Source: Chitinophagales bacterium
GTDB taxonomy: Bacteria; Bacteroidota; Bacteroidia; Chitinophagales; UBA10324
Direction of reading: 5' to 3'
NCBI GenBank assembly: GCA_019694975.1
Contig: JAIBAY010000003.1
Span: 434,001 to 498,000, forward strand
Length of the DNA: 64,000 nucleotides
Shown: one piece after another, positions 53,501 through 62,192 of the stretch
How positions within the stretch are numbered: position 1 is the first letter of the stretch
Layout of the letters: each line of letters opens with the position of its first letter
Program-made: the position numbers and the translations under genes
Notes under the pieces: model-generated
What the model was told of the DNA's origin: nothing
Database searches by the model: none
The model's input: the letters and a program-made list of their open reading frames with translations, nothing else

Positions 53501-54520
53501 ATGCAGATTCATTCTGGAAAATTAAAAGTGCTTGAACATGCAGCCTTCTGGCTTTTTATGTGGCTCTTTGTATTCGATTATCATTTTGTTGAAAATAATT
53601 GGGGACAGGCCATCCTGGCTACCGGCATGGAAGTATTTACTTATGCTGTAATCGTTTATTTGAACCTGCTGCTGCTGATTCCGCTATTATTAAAACGAAA
53701 ACATGCATTGCTTTACATTGCTTCCATCGTTTCCACTGTGGCAGTGTATGTTTTGCTCCTGCGCATAAGTGGTTTAGAAAAATATTTCTATGACTTTGAG
53801 GGGTGGAGAAATGTTTTTTCGATGGTGATCAATACTTCCCTTTTTCTACTTATCTCGTTCCTCTATTGGTATTTTAAACAATGGCGATTGGAACATGAAC
53901 AGCAACTGGCCTGGAAAAACGAGAAACTGGAAGCCGAACTGAATTTCCTCCGGTCGCAGATCAGCCCGCATTTTATTTTCAATACGTTGAACAATATCTA
54001 TACGCTCGCTCTCCGGAAAGATGACAGCACAGCGCCCATGGTTGCCAAACTATCCACATTACTGCGCTATGTTTTGTATGAAGGGGGAGAATGGCAGATT
54101 TTTCTGAAAAAAGAAACGGAGACACTCAGGCAATATATAGAATTGCAGTTACTCCGGAAGCCCATCTCCAACAACGTGGATTTTTATACCGAAGGAAATC
54201 CGGCAGAATGGAAAATAGCGCCGATGCTGCTGATTAATTTTGTGGAAAATGCCTTCAAGCACAGCAGGATCGACCACGATGAAGACAGCTGGATCAAAAT
54301 CCATAGCAATATCAACAGCGAGGGGAAACTTTCTTTTTCCTCTGAAAATAGCGCTGCTGATACTACCGTAACTGATGATCAGGGGGGAATCGGTTTACAA
54401 AACGTTCGAAGGCAACTCGAACTATTCTATCCAAGATGCCATACATTAACTGTAAAGCATGAAAATGGAATTTTTAGTGTGCAACTAAATTTACAATTAA
54501 GAAAGAATGGAAAAATATAG
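53501..54520 (+). CDS. LytS/YehU-family sensor histidine kinase
   Basis: 339 residues. Four membrane helices occupy about residues 12-130 (AAFWLFMWLFVF, VIVYLNLLLLIPLLL, IASIVSTVAVYVLLL, SLFLLISFLYWYF). A short coiled coil (EHEQQLAWKNEKLEAELNFL) leads to the His_kinase core: the H box SQISPHFIFNTLNNIY, an N box LLINFVENAFKHS and a G box GGIGLQNVRRQLELFY. The architecture is the common Bacteroidota LytS-type kinase with no extracellular sensor domain. It overlaps its response regulator gene by 14 bp, so the two form a pair. The signal is unknown. Confidence 0.92.
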   Translation: MQIHSGKLKVLEHAAFWLFMWLFVFDYHFVENNWGQAILATGMEVFTYAVIVYLNLLLLIPLLLKRKHALLYIASIVSTVAVYVLLLRISGLEKYFYDFEGWRNVFSMVINTSLFLLISFLYWYFKQWRLEHEQQLAWKNEKLEAELNFLRSQISPHFIFNTLNNIYTLALRKDDSTAPMVAKLSTLLRYVLYEGGEWQIFLKKETETLRQYIELQLLRKPISNNVDFYTEGNPAEWKIAPMLLINFVENAFKHSRIDHDEDSWIKIHSNINSEGKLSFSSENSAADTTVTDDQGGIGLQNVRRQLELFYPRCHTLTVKHENGIFSVQLNLQLRKNGKI

Positions 54521-55241
54521 ATGTGTTGTGGCAGATGACGAAACCCTGGCCAGGGAATTGATCACTGCGCACATTGAGAAAATTCCGAACCTTGAAATAG
54601 TCACTACCTGCACCAATGCAATCGATACCAAAATTGCACTTGAAAAATACCAGCCTGATATTCTTTTTCTGGATATCCAGATGCCCAACCTCACCGGACT
54701 CGAACTCATACGAATGCTGAAAAGAAGGCCGGCGATTGTTCTTACCACTGCCTATTCCGAACATGCCATTGAAAGTTATGAACTTGAAGTAGCTGACTAC
54801 CTTCTCAAACCGATTGAGTTTGATCGTTTTTTCCAGGCAGTATCGAAAGCGGCGGAGCAGCTTGATCGCGGCGCAGTTCACTTGCCGCCTGAATCAACGA
54901 ACTTTACTGAAGAACAAGGCAACTATTTTTTTGTGAAGTCGGATCATAAAATAGTCAGGGTAGATTATGCAGAAACGCTTTTTATAGAAGCCTTGCAAAA
55001 GTATGTTTGCATTTATACTGAATCAGGCCGTATCATCACGCTTGTATCTATGAGCCAACTGGAATCGTCACTTCCCGTCAGGCACTTTACGCGCATCCAC
55101 AGATCATATATCGTGAACCTGAATAAAATTGACAGCATTGAAGGCAATATGGTTCATATTGGTAAACACCATTTGCCGCTAAGCAAAGGACAGCGGGACT
55201 CATTTTTAGAAATAGTGAAAAAGAAAGGGTTAGGCTGGTAA
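54507..55241 (+). CDS. LytTR-type response regulator
   Basis: 244 residues. The receiver domain has the acidic pair at Asp10/Asp11 (VVADDE), phospho-acceptor Asp56 (DILFLDIQMPN), Thr near 80 (LTTAYSEHA) and the KP pair in YLLKPIEF. A C-terminal LytTR DNA-binding domain covers about 140-240 (FVKSDHKIVRVDY, FTRIHRSYIVNLNKID). It is the partner of the overlapping kinase. The regulon cannot be told; the neighbouring secreted deiminase, divergently transcribed from the pair, is one candidate target (inference). Confidence 0.93.
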   Translation: MEKYRCVVADDETLARELITAHIEKIPNLEIVTTCTNAIDTKIALEKYQPDILFLDIQMPNLTGLELIRMLKRRPAIVLTTAYSEHAIESYELEVADYLLKPIEFDRFFQAVSKAAEQLDRGAVHLPPESTNFTEEQGNYFFVKSDHKIVRVDYAETLFIEALQKYVCIYTESGRIITLVSMSQLESSLPVRHFTRIHRSYIVNLNKIDSIEGNMVHIGKHHLPLSKGQRDSFLEIVKKKGLGW

Positions 55242-55425
55242 ACTACCTGATGCTGTAGTCTTTGAAAAAATGAGATGCTCATAACCGACAACCGGAAACT
55301 GATTACCTGTTACGATGTGGCAAACGCTTTTCGTGTTTTCCACAATGCTCAAAAGAAAACCACTTCCTGTCAGATTCAGTGGTGGCGATTACAAGTGACG
55401 CAAAAACCGTGTTAGCGGGTCGGTT

Positions 55426-56601
55426 TTATTCTTCCTTCACAAATTTTACTTCACTTTTGGACTTAGTTTCACCTTCAAGTATTTCTGCAATGAATTCATT
55501 AATCAATTCTAAGTGTTTACTATAAAGTAACAACCTGTCTTGAAGAATTTCCATATCCGGCTGATTCACGCTGTTATCAATTAGCATCCGTAGATAAAAA
55601 GAGGATACATAGGCATTATGCTCAAACTCATTTTTCGTAGAGCAAAAAACAACGCTAGAGGCATTGATGTTTTCGAAAAATGCAAAAGGTTCTGCTTGCC
55701 CGGTAGCAGCACAAAATAAGATTGGAAAAGGATAACGCGCCTTTTCGGTAATCACTTTTTGGAATACCTCCGGCCACATTTCTTTAATTTTATCCTGGTC
55801 CGTTTTAAATTCAATGGTTGTTTCTAATGAAATAAGTGCTTTAATAGTCGTGTCATTGTCAAATGTTCGTAACCCCATTTGTGCACCCCAGCTATGCCCG
55901 ATGAAAAAAACCGATTTAGCGTTGGTCAGCGTTCTGGCAAATTTCAGAACAGATTTAAGACTTTGCTCCTCTTCATCTTCAATTATCTTGTCGAAAGGTT
56001 TAAGTCCAAATATTGTATTCTCAAAAGGCAAATGAAAGCTGGCTGAAACAAAAATGAATCCGTGCGAAGCAAAATATTCAGCCATCACAAAGTTCTCAAA
56101 AGGGAAACTTTGTGCGCCGTGATGGTATAAAATAACAGGAAAACGGGAGGCATTAAAAGCATTGTGCATAATACTTTTAGTCCTTGTTTCTCCGATCAAA
56201 TTGAGTATATCGGCATAACTGAATTTTCCGAAATTGTTTGCCTCGCCAGATGCTACGTTCTGCTCAATAAAATCTCTGGTTACAGCTTCCTTATAGCTTC
56301 GCTTTAATTCTTTTTGAATGTTAGATAACCTGTCAGTTTCCGCCCAGTCATAGAAATCTTTAAATCTTACATAATCCGGATTCGATACCCGTTCTTCTAA
56401 CGGATACCAGATTTGAATGAAGTGTGGTTTCATTCCCACATAATCGAATGCTTCATATTGATATTTTGTATCGAATACAATCGTATCCGTGAACCCAACC
56501 TGATAATCGCCGAGTGTAATAAAATCATACAAATTGCTTTGCGCATTAATTGCAAAACTCTGCAGAAATATTATTAAGAAACAGATGATTCCTTTGGTCA
56601 T
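55426..56601 (-). CDS. Exported alpha/beta hydrolase, PAF-acetylhydrolase-like
   Basis: 391 residues with a signal peptide (MTKGIICFLIIFLQSFAINA). The alpha/beta-hydrolase core is seen in FPVILYHHGAQSFPFEN, FASHGFIFVSASFHLP and the nucleophile elbow FIGHSWGAQMG (Ser near 237). Family resemblance is to platelet-activating-factor acetylhydrolase II and related lipases by the YHHG oxyanion segment, but substrates of bacterial members vary. The gene is more AT-rich than typical chromosomal neighbours. Monocistronic. Confidence 0.83.
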   Translation of the reverse strand: MTKGIICFLIIFLQSFAINAQSNLYDFITLGDYQVGFTDTIVFDTKYQYEAFDYVGMKPHFIQIWYPLEERVSNPDYVRFKDFYDWAETDRLSNIQKELKRSYKEAVTRDFIEQNVASGEANNFGKFSYADILNLIGETRTKSIMHNAFNASRFPVILYHHGAQSFPFENFVMAEYFASHGFIFVSASFHLPFENTIFGLKPFDKIIEDEEEQSLKSVLKFARTLTNAKSVFFIGHSWGAQMGLRTFDNDTTIKALISLETTIEFKTDQDKIKEMWPEVFQKVITEKARYPFPILFCAATGQAEPFAFFENINASSVVFCSTKNEFEHNAYVSSFYLRMLIDNSVNQPDMEILQDRLLLYSKHLELINEFIAEILEGETKSKSEVKFVKEE

Positions 56602-56628
56602 TCAGCTCTTTATTAAATTGACCGCCAA

Positions 56629-57545
56629 CGGCTGGCTGGCTGGCGATGGCATGCATTACGAAGCATTAAACTGTCGGCAAGCATCCCGATAACAATCGGA
56701 ATAACATAGAAGCACAACACTTCAATTACCTGTCTCGATTTTATCGGTACACACATTCCGCCCGCTATCGCTAAGGCCCTGTTTGCGGTTTTTTTTTTTA
56801 GTCGTCAAGATCGTACAAAAGTCGATGTTGTCAAACTCAAACACTGATTGATTTTGTACAAGGCAATGATTTACAAAACCTGGTGTACTTATTATTTTGC
56901 TGGTAGCTATCATGAAATAACATTTTTTGCCTGTCACGTTTCTTATAAGCTCAAAAACCGCAATCCCCTTTTTCTCATCCACACTCTGAATAACGATTTT
57001 CCTTTCATGGTCGGAAATCAAACAAAAAGTCGCAAGGATGGTAAGCGTAAAACTTACCCTTGTATTATTCAGGTGTCCCCGGTTTGTCAAAGGTATTAAG
57101 AGTGCTGTTCTTGTCCATGAAAGTTGATGCCTCTTGAAATAGTCGGTTGCATACTTTTAGCGCACATTGTCCGAATACTGAAAGTTGCAGTGGGATATTT
57201 TGTCGTAAGCTTTGCTGGCTTTGTTGTGATCAATAAAAACAGCTTGCAGTTCACCGTCAATTGTTTGCTTCAAATGAAAACCGTGTCTTGGTCAACGCTT
57301 TGTCCGAAGCAAAGTCCGTGCGTCAGCAGGAGCAATATTATTAAGGTTTTTTTTCAATGTCTGTTGTTGTTTAAGCGATGGTGGCTGAGTATGAGTTAAA
57401 CTTGCCACTAACGGTTGGCTGTTACAGGAAGCTGGAGATTTCGAAGCGTAAAAATGTCAGCCAGTGCTGAACTTGACATGAAGCACAAAGCATTAATTAA
57501 TCACTGAACCGTCCATTGCTTGCAAGTGCTGTTATGCGTTCGTGC
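56629..57545. repeat. Two AACGG(C/T)TGGCTG-type boundaries around a decayed gene
   Basis: gccaacggctggctg begins near 56625 and gccactaacggttggctg near 57402, in the same orientation and about 780 bp apart. Both are followed by related words (gaagc, aagcattaa). The second unit ends with gctgttatgcg near 57530. Such units recur in Bacteroidota intergenic DNA and have a cassette-like look, but the attC fold is not proven. Confidence 0.35.
56770..57360 (-). pseudogene. Decayed exported hypothetical protein
   Basis: On the minus strand, several frames in sequence look coding. A signal peptide (KTLIILLLLTHGLCFGQ) reads from about 57350, after a poly-A run of eight that shifts the frame. A segment at about 57160-57276 gives TIDGELQAVFIDHNKASKAY, and KISHCNFQYSDNVR follows to a stop. 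A third open stretch to about 56770 gives IVIQSVDEKKGIAVFELIRN. Frameshifts and a stop break the continuity, so I call it a relic. The family is not recognised, and the limits are approximate. Confidence 0.5.
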
Positions 57546-57746
57546 AATTCCTCATTAAAAGCACAACGGTTAGAAGTCTTTGTCATAAGTTGTTTGATGT
57601 TCGTCATTAATCATCCATACATAGCGTTGCATAATTACTTTAAGTTTATCTACTGACGTAAAATCTCTGAGTTAGAGATAACTTGTTCATTGCTGTTAAG
57701 CACCTGAACGAAGCAAAGCGCAGCGTTGCCGGATGACTAGTCAGTT

Positions 57747-57895
57747 TTATGTACATGATTTGATTCCTTCGCGTTGAACTTTTTCTTGCATAAATCCTTC
57801 CCGCAAACGCCATAGCATATGCAGGTGATTTGGCATGATCACAAAACCATAGACCCAAAGGCCCGGTTTCAAATTGAAATTGAACCTGCTTACTG
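57747..57895 (-). pseudogene. Fragment of a REP-associated (Y1_Tnp/RAYT) transposase
   Basis: On the minus strand the frame ending at the TAA of 57747-57749 encodes LWVYGFVIMPNHLHMLWRLR and EGFMQEKVQREG. The motif VIMPNHLHxLW is the HUH metal-binding signature of the Y1_Tnp single-strand transposase family. Only about 45 codons remain, with no catalytic Tyr helix, so it is a remnant. A longer open frame overlaps it in another phase and is a shadow. Confidence 0.8.
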
Positions 57896-57918
57896 ATCAT
57901 AGTTACTGAATTCCCGAT

Positions 57919-57926
57919 TACATTTG
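57919..57926 (+). promoter_or_regulatory. Candidate -7 box of the trehalase gene
   Basis: tacatttg matches TAnnTTTG exactly, 25 bp before the ATG at 57951. A -33 TTG is not evident. Confidence 0.4.
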
Positions 57927-57950
57927 TACAAACCCTGCCTTGCTCCAGTA

Positions 57951-59306
57951 ATGAAACATAAGCTGAGCCGAAAAGAATTTCTACGTCTTACATCCGTTGC
58001 AGGCGTCCTGTTTGTTCCTTTTGGATCTTCCGCTCGAAGTAGCGATGTACAACCAACTGATCCCGTTTTACAATATATCAGGGGTTCAATCGGGAAAACA
58101 TTGCGGCCAGCTACCGATGTTGATCCTTTGGGAAAAAGCATCCCGCTTCCGTATGCTTTCAATGTGCCGTGCATCAGTGTTCATTTCCAAAACCTGTTTT
58201 ACTACGATACTTATTTTCTGAATCGCGGACTGATTGCCCTGGGCGACATACAACAGGCAACAAACAATGTGAACAATGTACTCTTCCTGGTTGACCGTCT
58301 TGGATTCGTGCCGAACAGCAACCGGCTTGATATGACCAATCGTTCGCAGCCTCCTTACCTGTGCATGATGGTACAAGACATCTATGATAAAACGCGAAAT
58401 AAGGAATGGCTGAAAACCGCTTACCCGCTCATCAGTAAAGAATATGATTTCTGGATTACAAGAAGAAGCACGACTTACGGATTATCCCGGCATCATCATG
58501 ATGCCACACCGGAATACCTGGCGGATTTTTATGAGCATCTGAAAAAAGTCCGTTTGCCATTGAATGCCACCACTGCTGAAGAAAAAATTTCCATAGCAGG
58601 CCACCGCCTGGCTGAAGCGGAGGCAGGTTATGATTTTACACCAAGATTTGAGGGACGCTGTGCTGATTTTATCCCGGTGGATCTTAACAGTAATCTTTTC
58701 CTGTACGAAGTAACGATGTCCGGTTTTGCCGGCATACTGGAAAACGGGGAAAGCGCATTATGGGCCGACCGCGCTGCTGCAAGAAAGAAACGGATCGATG
58801 CGCTTTTATGGAATGAAGCCCGTGGCCTGTATCTGGATTACGATATGAAAAATAAACGGCCTTCAGCTGTCACTTCTTTTGCAACGTTTCAACCGTTATG
58901 GGCCGGATGCGCATCCATGGATCAGGCGAAGCGCGTGCAGGAACATTTAATACAATATGAATTCGGATATGGCGTGGTGCCCTGCGAACCGGCGACGCAT
59001 GATTTCATCTATCAGTGGGATTATCCGAATAGCTGGCCGCCGCATGCATTGATCCTGGCCGAAGCACTTTCAAAATATAACTTTGAAAAAGATGCCAGGC
59101 GCATCCGTTCGAAATATGTGCATACGGTGAATACCGTCTATAATTCAACCGGCACACTGTGGGAAAAGTATAATGCCGTGGAAGGAAATGTGAATGTGAA
59201 GGAAGAATATAAAACGCCGCCGATGATCGGATGGACGGCGGGAATTTATGCGTACATGAGGATTCTGAATGGAACACCGTTAAAACGCAGCGAAAAGGAG
59301 AAATAA
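57951..59306 (+). CDS. treA: Trehalase family glycoside hydrolase (GH37)
   Basis: About 451 residues from the ATG at 57951; a TTG at 57924 opens the same frame. The N-terminus (SRKEFLRLTSVAGVLFVPFG) has a twin-arginine-like motif (RK instead of RR) and a hydrophobic run, so export through Tat or Sec is likely. GH37 marks include FYYDTYFLNRGL, ADFIPVDLNSNLF and the family signature QWDYPNSWPPHAL. It should hydrolyse trehalose to glucose in the periplasm. The start of the gene touches the transposase relic zone. Monocistronic. Confidence 0.92.
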   Translation: MKHKLSRKEFLRLTSVAGVLFVPFGSSARSSDVQPTDPVLQYIRGSIGKTLRPATDVDPLGKSIPLPYAFNVPCISVHFQNLFYYDTYFLNRGLIALGDIQQATNNVNNVLFLVDRLGFVPNSNRLDMTNRSQPPYLCMMVQDIYDKTRNKEWLKTAYPLISKEYDFWITRRSTTYGLSRHHHDATPEYLADFYEHLKKVRLPLNATTAEEKISIAGHRLAEAEAGYDFTPRFEGRCADFIPVDLNSNLFLYEVTMSGFAGILENGESALWADRAAARKKRIDALLWNEARGLYLDYDMKNKRPSAVTSFATFQPLWAGCASMDQAKRVQEHLIQYEFGYGVVPCEPATHDFIYQWDYPNSWPPHALILAEALSKYNFEKDARRIRSKYVHTVNTVYNSTGTLWEKYNAVEGNVNVKEEYKTPPMIGWTAGIYAYMRILNGTPLKRSEKEK

Positions 59307-59565
59307 ATATGCCTCGACCAACATTATTACAACCGTCCGCCTAAGTTGATAAATGTGCACTGAGCGCTGTTGCGACAGGGAGGTTCATTCATGCGCCTTA
59401 GTCGTGATCAGGAGCAACACCCGACAAAAAGGAAATAACAAAAGAAAAAGCAAGTGCAGATGAACTTTTGCAGCATAGCGATGTCAAATATTATTTATGA
59501 TTAAAACAGCATCTTTAACCGGTGCAACCAGTAGTGAAAGCTTCCTGCCATAAAACAAGACGCCG
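59307..59565. other. Intergenic region
   Basis: About 260 bp. A short frame (about 59417-59500) encodes a lysine-rich tail ending DELLQHSDVKYYL before a stop. It could be a relic, but it is too short to call. It also holds the cupin promoter. Confidence 0.35.
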
Positions 59566-59994
59566 ATGAACCATTTAGAAAATGAAAATGCAATATTCCC
59601 AAAAGGTACGCCTGCTCCGGCAGCATATTTCACCGGCGCTGCATGGCTGAATATATTAGTTCCTAAAGATGAAACAGGAAGCTATACAATCGGCAATGTG
59701 GTGTTTGAAGCCGGCAGCAGGAACTACTGGCATACGCATCCTGCCGGTCAAATTTTATTGATCTTTGATGGTGAAGGCTATTACCAGGAAAGAGGAAAAC
59801 CTGCACGGCCAATCAGGAAAGGTGATGTTGTTGTTATTCCATCGGATGTTGAACACTGGCATGGAGCAACTAACAAAAGCAGCTTAACGCATCTTGCAAT
59901 CACCAATAATTCAAAAGAAGGCGGAGTAAATTGGTTAACTGCTGTAACTGATGAAGAATATAATAGTGCTCATATGGATGCTCCGATACAGTAA
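59566..59994 (+). CDS. Cupin domain protein
   Basis: 142 residues, one cupin barrel. Motif 1 is seen in RNYWHTHPAGQILLIFDGEG (metal ligands His-x-His and later Glu/His) and motif 2 in IRKGDVVVIPSDVEHWHGA. Such small cupins are often beside carboxymuconolactone-decarboxylase-like genes; none is here. The function is a small-molecule-binding or oxygenase-type activity, not further defined. The start is the first ATG, with a weak RBS. Confidence 0.85.
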   Translation: MNHLENENAIFPKGTPAPAAYFTGAAWLNILVPKDETGSYTIGNVVFEAGSRNYWHTHPAGQILLIFDGEGYYQERGKPARPIRKGDVVVIPSDVEHWHGATNKSSLTHLAITNNSKEGGVNWLTAVTDEEYNSAHMDAPIQ

Positions 59995-60093
59995 CGCCCT
60001 CTCAGGCTCAGTATTAAAAATCCGGAACCTGATTCATGTTACCGGCAACCATGCGCTCAGAACAACAGCGCTGCATTTGCAGCAACCTCATTC

Positions 60094-60489
60094 TCACATA
60101 CGCATCGGCTGCAAAATGCTCACACGGTTTCCTTCAGAATCAAGGAACACTACCCAATGACCGATACCCGGAATTTCCATGGGTTCGCCTTCAATCTTTC
60201 CGCCTGCATCCGTAATATCCTTCATAGCAGCGTTGATATCTTCCACAGCAATCACAACCGAAGTACCGGAGCCGGGAGCATCACTTTTTTTGAAGAAACC
60301 GCCATTGATGGTACCAGGCGTTTTTACCATTCCATTTTCATCCGTTTCAGCAGTTCCTGCTAAAATATAATCTCCCATTTCAGGGCCTGCTGATTGCATA
60401 TTCCAGCCGAAAGCCTGTGAATAAAACTTCTGCAGGCGCTCATTGTCTTCATAAGGCATTTCAAAGTGTACTACCGGATTTGTTTTCAT
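60094..60489 (-). CDS. VOC (glyoxalase/bleomycin-resistance/dioxygenase) superfamily protein
   Basis: 131 residues, a paired beta-alpha-beta-beta-beta fold. VVHFEMPYEDNERLQKFYSQ, then AFGWNM start the first module and VVIAVEDINAAMKDITDAGG, KIEGEPMEIPGIGHW, FLDSEGNRVSILQ the second. Metal ligands (His in VVHFE; a late Glu is replaced by a Gln in the usual position) are incomplete, so catalysis is uncertain. Convergent with the cupin gene. Confidence 0.85.
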   Translation of the reverse strand: MKTNPVVHFEMPYEDNERLQKFYSQAFGWNMQSAGPEMGDYILAGTAETDENGMVKTPGTINGGFFKKSDAPGSGTSVVIAVEDINAAMKDITDAGGKIEGEPMEIPGIGHWVVFLDSEGNRVSILQPMRM

Positions 60490-60815
60490 GTTACTAACTT
60501 TTGTTTGAGTGAAATGTGATCAAAAATTCAGTTTTCTTTTCTACCGTCAAATGAATTAGTGTTAAAACGGGACTGAAAAAGTAAATTACAGTAGTATGAC
60601 GGCAACACCTTTTCAAGTGACGATGAGTGTATGCGCTGAACCGCTTACGAATTTTTCCAATTATCGGTCAAAGCCGGCTCTTCTCAACCATTTGCTTCTT
60701 ACTGCAGTGCTTGCCAGTCTATCATTAAAAAATGTGGCTTCACCATTACTGGCTTTTTCTCATGCACGCGTGTTGATCGTCAGCAGCATGCGTGCTAAAC
60801 TAAATTTCCACTTAA
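60490..60815. other. Intergenic region
   Basis: About 325 bp upstream of the VOC gene, running to the end of the lipoprotein gene. The 80-codon plus-strand frame here has no recognisable content, and I regard it as spurious. Confidence 0.4.
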
Positions 60816-61706
60816 TCAGTTTTGATATGGAATCCTGAAGACACCATCAGTCACGAGCCAGCTATCGTTTGCATCCTGCGTATTCACCACGGTTCCGTTA
60901 AAGTAGCCCTCGATCATCATGTTTACATCATCAATATCTGTGATCTCGATTACACCGGATCCGGGAGAAAATGAACTCGAGTATACCTCATTGCCTTCGC
61001 TGATGCTGAAGGAAAAAGGCCCAAAGTCAAGCGGATAAAGACCTTCCTGACTGGCAGAAACGAAAATGTCGACTTCAGTACCCTGCGGGTCATCAGCAAA
61101 ATTCAAATGTGTTAGCGGGGCTGCTACATCTATAGTGCCGTTAAAAGTGGAATACTCATGTTGCACACCGTCTACGCTAAGCCGCGCATAGGTTCCCGGC
61201 GTGCTGCCATATAAGACCAATGTTCGTGTAATTCCCAATCCTTTCAGATTAATGCTGTCAGCAGGATTCATAATATTGTAGAGCGTGGCATCAAAGCCGA
61301 AGGTAATTTCCGGTTTTTTCAAATCAAGAGCAGTGACATCCACATAATCACCGTCGCCCGCAGCCGAAGATTCATAATAGTTACCGGAAGCAGATAAGTA
61401 GGTCATCTTATTTGACGGTTTGTTCAGATCATACGTTTGCGCGGCCCCGTTCGAGAGATGGAATTCAAGCAAATCGTTTTTGTCCTTGTTACCCATCGCA
61501 ACATACGTATTATTGATAATGGTGTCATATGCGGCATAGCTGGTATCGATGGCGATATCAACCAGCGTTCCACCGGAAGTAAGCGTGTAAACCGGCAAGA
61601 TATCTTCGGGCTCATTTTTATCGGCACAGGAACTCATGTATAAGGAAACTGCGATTGCAAGCAATACCTCATACCTGACTTTGATAGTTGACATCTGTTT
61701 TTGCAT
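60816..61706 (-). CDS. Hypothetical lipoprotein, DUF4397-like beta-rich
   Basis: 296 residues with a lipobox Cys27 (IAVSLYMSSCADK), so it should be an envelope lipoprotein. The rest is beta-rich with DTIINNTYVAMGNKDKNDLL, ITRTLVLYGSTPGTYARLSV and a late VIEITDIDDVNMMIEGYFNG, as in DUF4397/DUF6252-like secreted Bacteroidota proteins, but I cannot place it firmly. No neighbours in the operon. Confidence 0.65.
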   Translation of the reverse strand: MQKQMSTIKVRYEVLLAIAVSLYMSSCADKNEPEDILPVYTLTSGGTLVDIAIDTSYAAYDTIINNTYVAMGNKDKNDLLEFHLSNGAAQTYDLNKPSNKMTYLSASGNYYESSAAGDGDYVDVTALDLKKPEITFGFDATLYNIMNPADSINLKGLGITRTLVLYGSTPGTYARLSVDGVQHEYSTFNGTIDVAAPLTHLNFADDPQGTEVDIFVSASQEGLYPLDFGPFSFSISEGNEVYSSSFSPGSGVIEITDIDDVNMMIEGYFNGTVVNTQDANDSWLVTDGVFRIPYQN

Positions 61707-61808
61707 TTTTATTAATCAAATATATATAATAATAAGAAGTTGAAAAAAAATTTAATTGGCAGAACACCGGCATTGCTCAAAGGATATTTTAAACTTTAAC
61801 AGCTGCTG

Positions 61809-61842
61809 ATCCTGCTTGCATTGATAAAGATGCAAGCAGGAT
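61809..61842. repeat. Perfect 13-bp inverted repeat
   Basis: atcctgcttgcat with atgcaagcaggat (61809-61821, 61830-61842) and an 8-nt loop. No T-tract follows on either strand, so it is not a standard terminator. Confidence 0.6.
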
Positions 61843-61913
61843 ACGCGCTGCTTCAATCTTAATCAATTCAGTACTGTCAAAATCAAACGGGGAATTCACA
61901 AACTTGCGCTGGA

Positions 61914-62037
61914 AGCTATCTCAAAACAGGTAAACGATGCGGTCATGCCGAATTTATTTCAGCATCTGTCAATGAATGGAAGAGATGCTGATCCCGGTCA
62001 ATCGGCACAGGATCACTCCAGGTATTTTGAGACAGCT
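61914..62037. repeat. REP/MITE-like inverted-repeat unit
   Basis: Outer arms agctatctcaaaacagg (61914-61930) and ccaggtattttgagacagct (62018-62037) are imperfect inverted repeats. Inside them cagcatct (61960-61967) and agatgctg (61983-61990) form a second perfect pair. tcatgccgaatttatttcag before it is a word I know from dispersed Bacteroidota palindromic elements. RAYT-type enzymes are thought to mobilise such elements, and a RAYT fragment is 4 kb away. Confidence 0.5.
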
Positions 62038-62192
62038 GCTAATAATAAAATCCAATTGGAGATTGTGAACAGGAAAATAATTCTGTTATTTTTCTTTCGG
62101 CACGCGACGTGCAACGCCTCTTAGCATGGTCATGGTAACGGTTACAAAAAAATCATCTGCTGCAGCAGCTTTTGAAATAGTAATTTGACGGC

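Larger units (their letters stand above)
61707..62192. other. Intergenic region with hairpins and a REP/MITE-like element
   Basis: About 485 bp with no gene. It contains a 13-bp perfect hairpin and, 70 bp on, an inverted-repeat unit (each listed separately). It also holds the promoter of the pentapeptide-repeat gene. Confidence 0.6.

Noticed and set aside
55355..55392. Terminator between the LytTR gene and the hydrolase gene (accact...agtggt)
   Set aside because: Only a 6-bp stem with a long loop and no T-tract.
57124..57399. 91-codon plus-strand open frame
   Set aside because: The minus strand here shows a better coding signal (signal peptide relic), so this is a shadow.
60596..60838. 80-codon plus-strand open frame
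   Set aside because: Low-complexity composition, no start signal, overlaps the end of the lipoprotein gene antisense.
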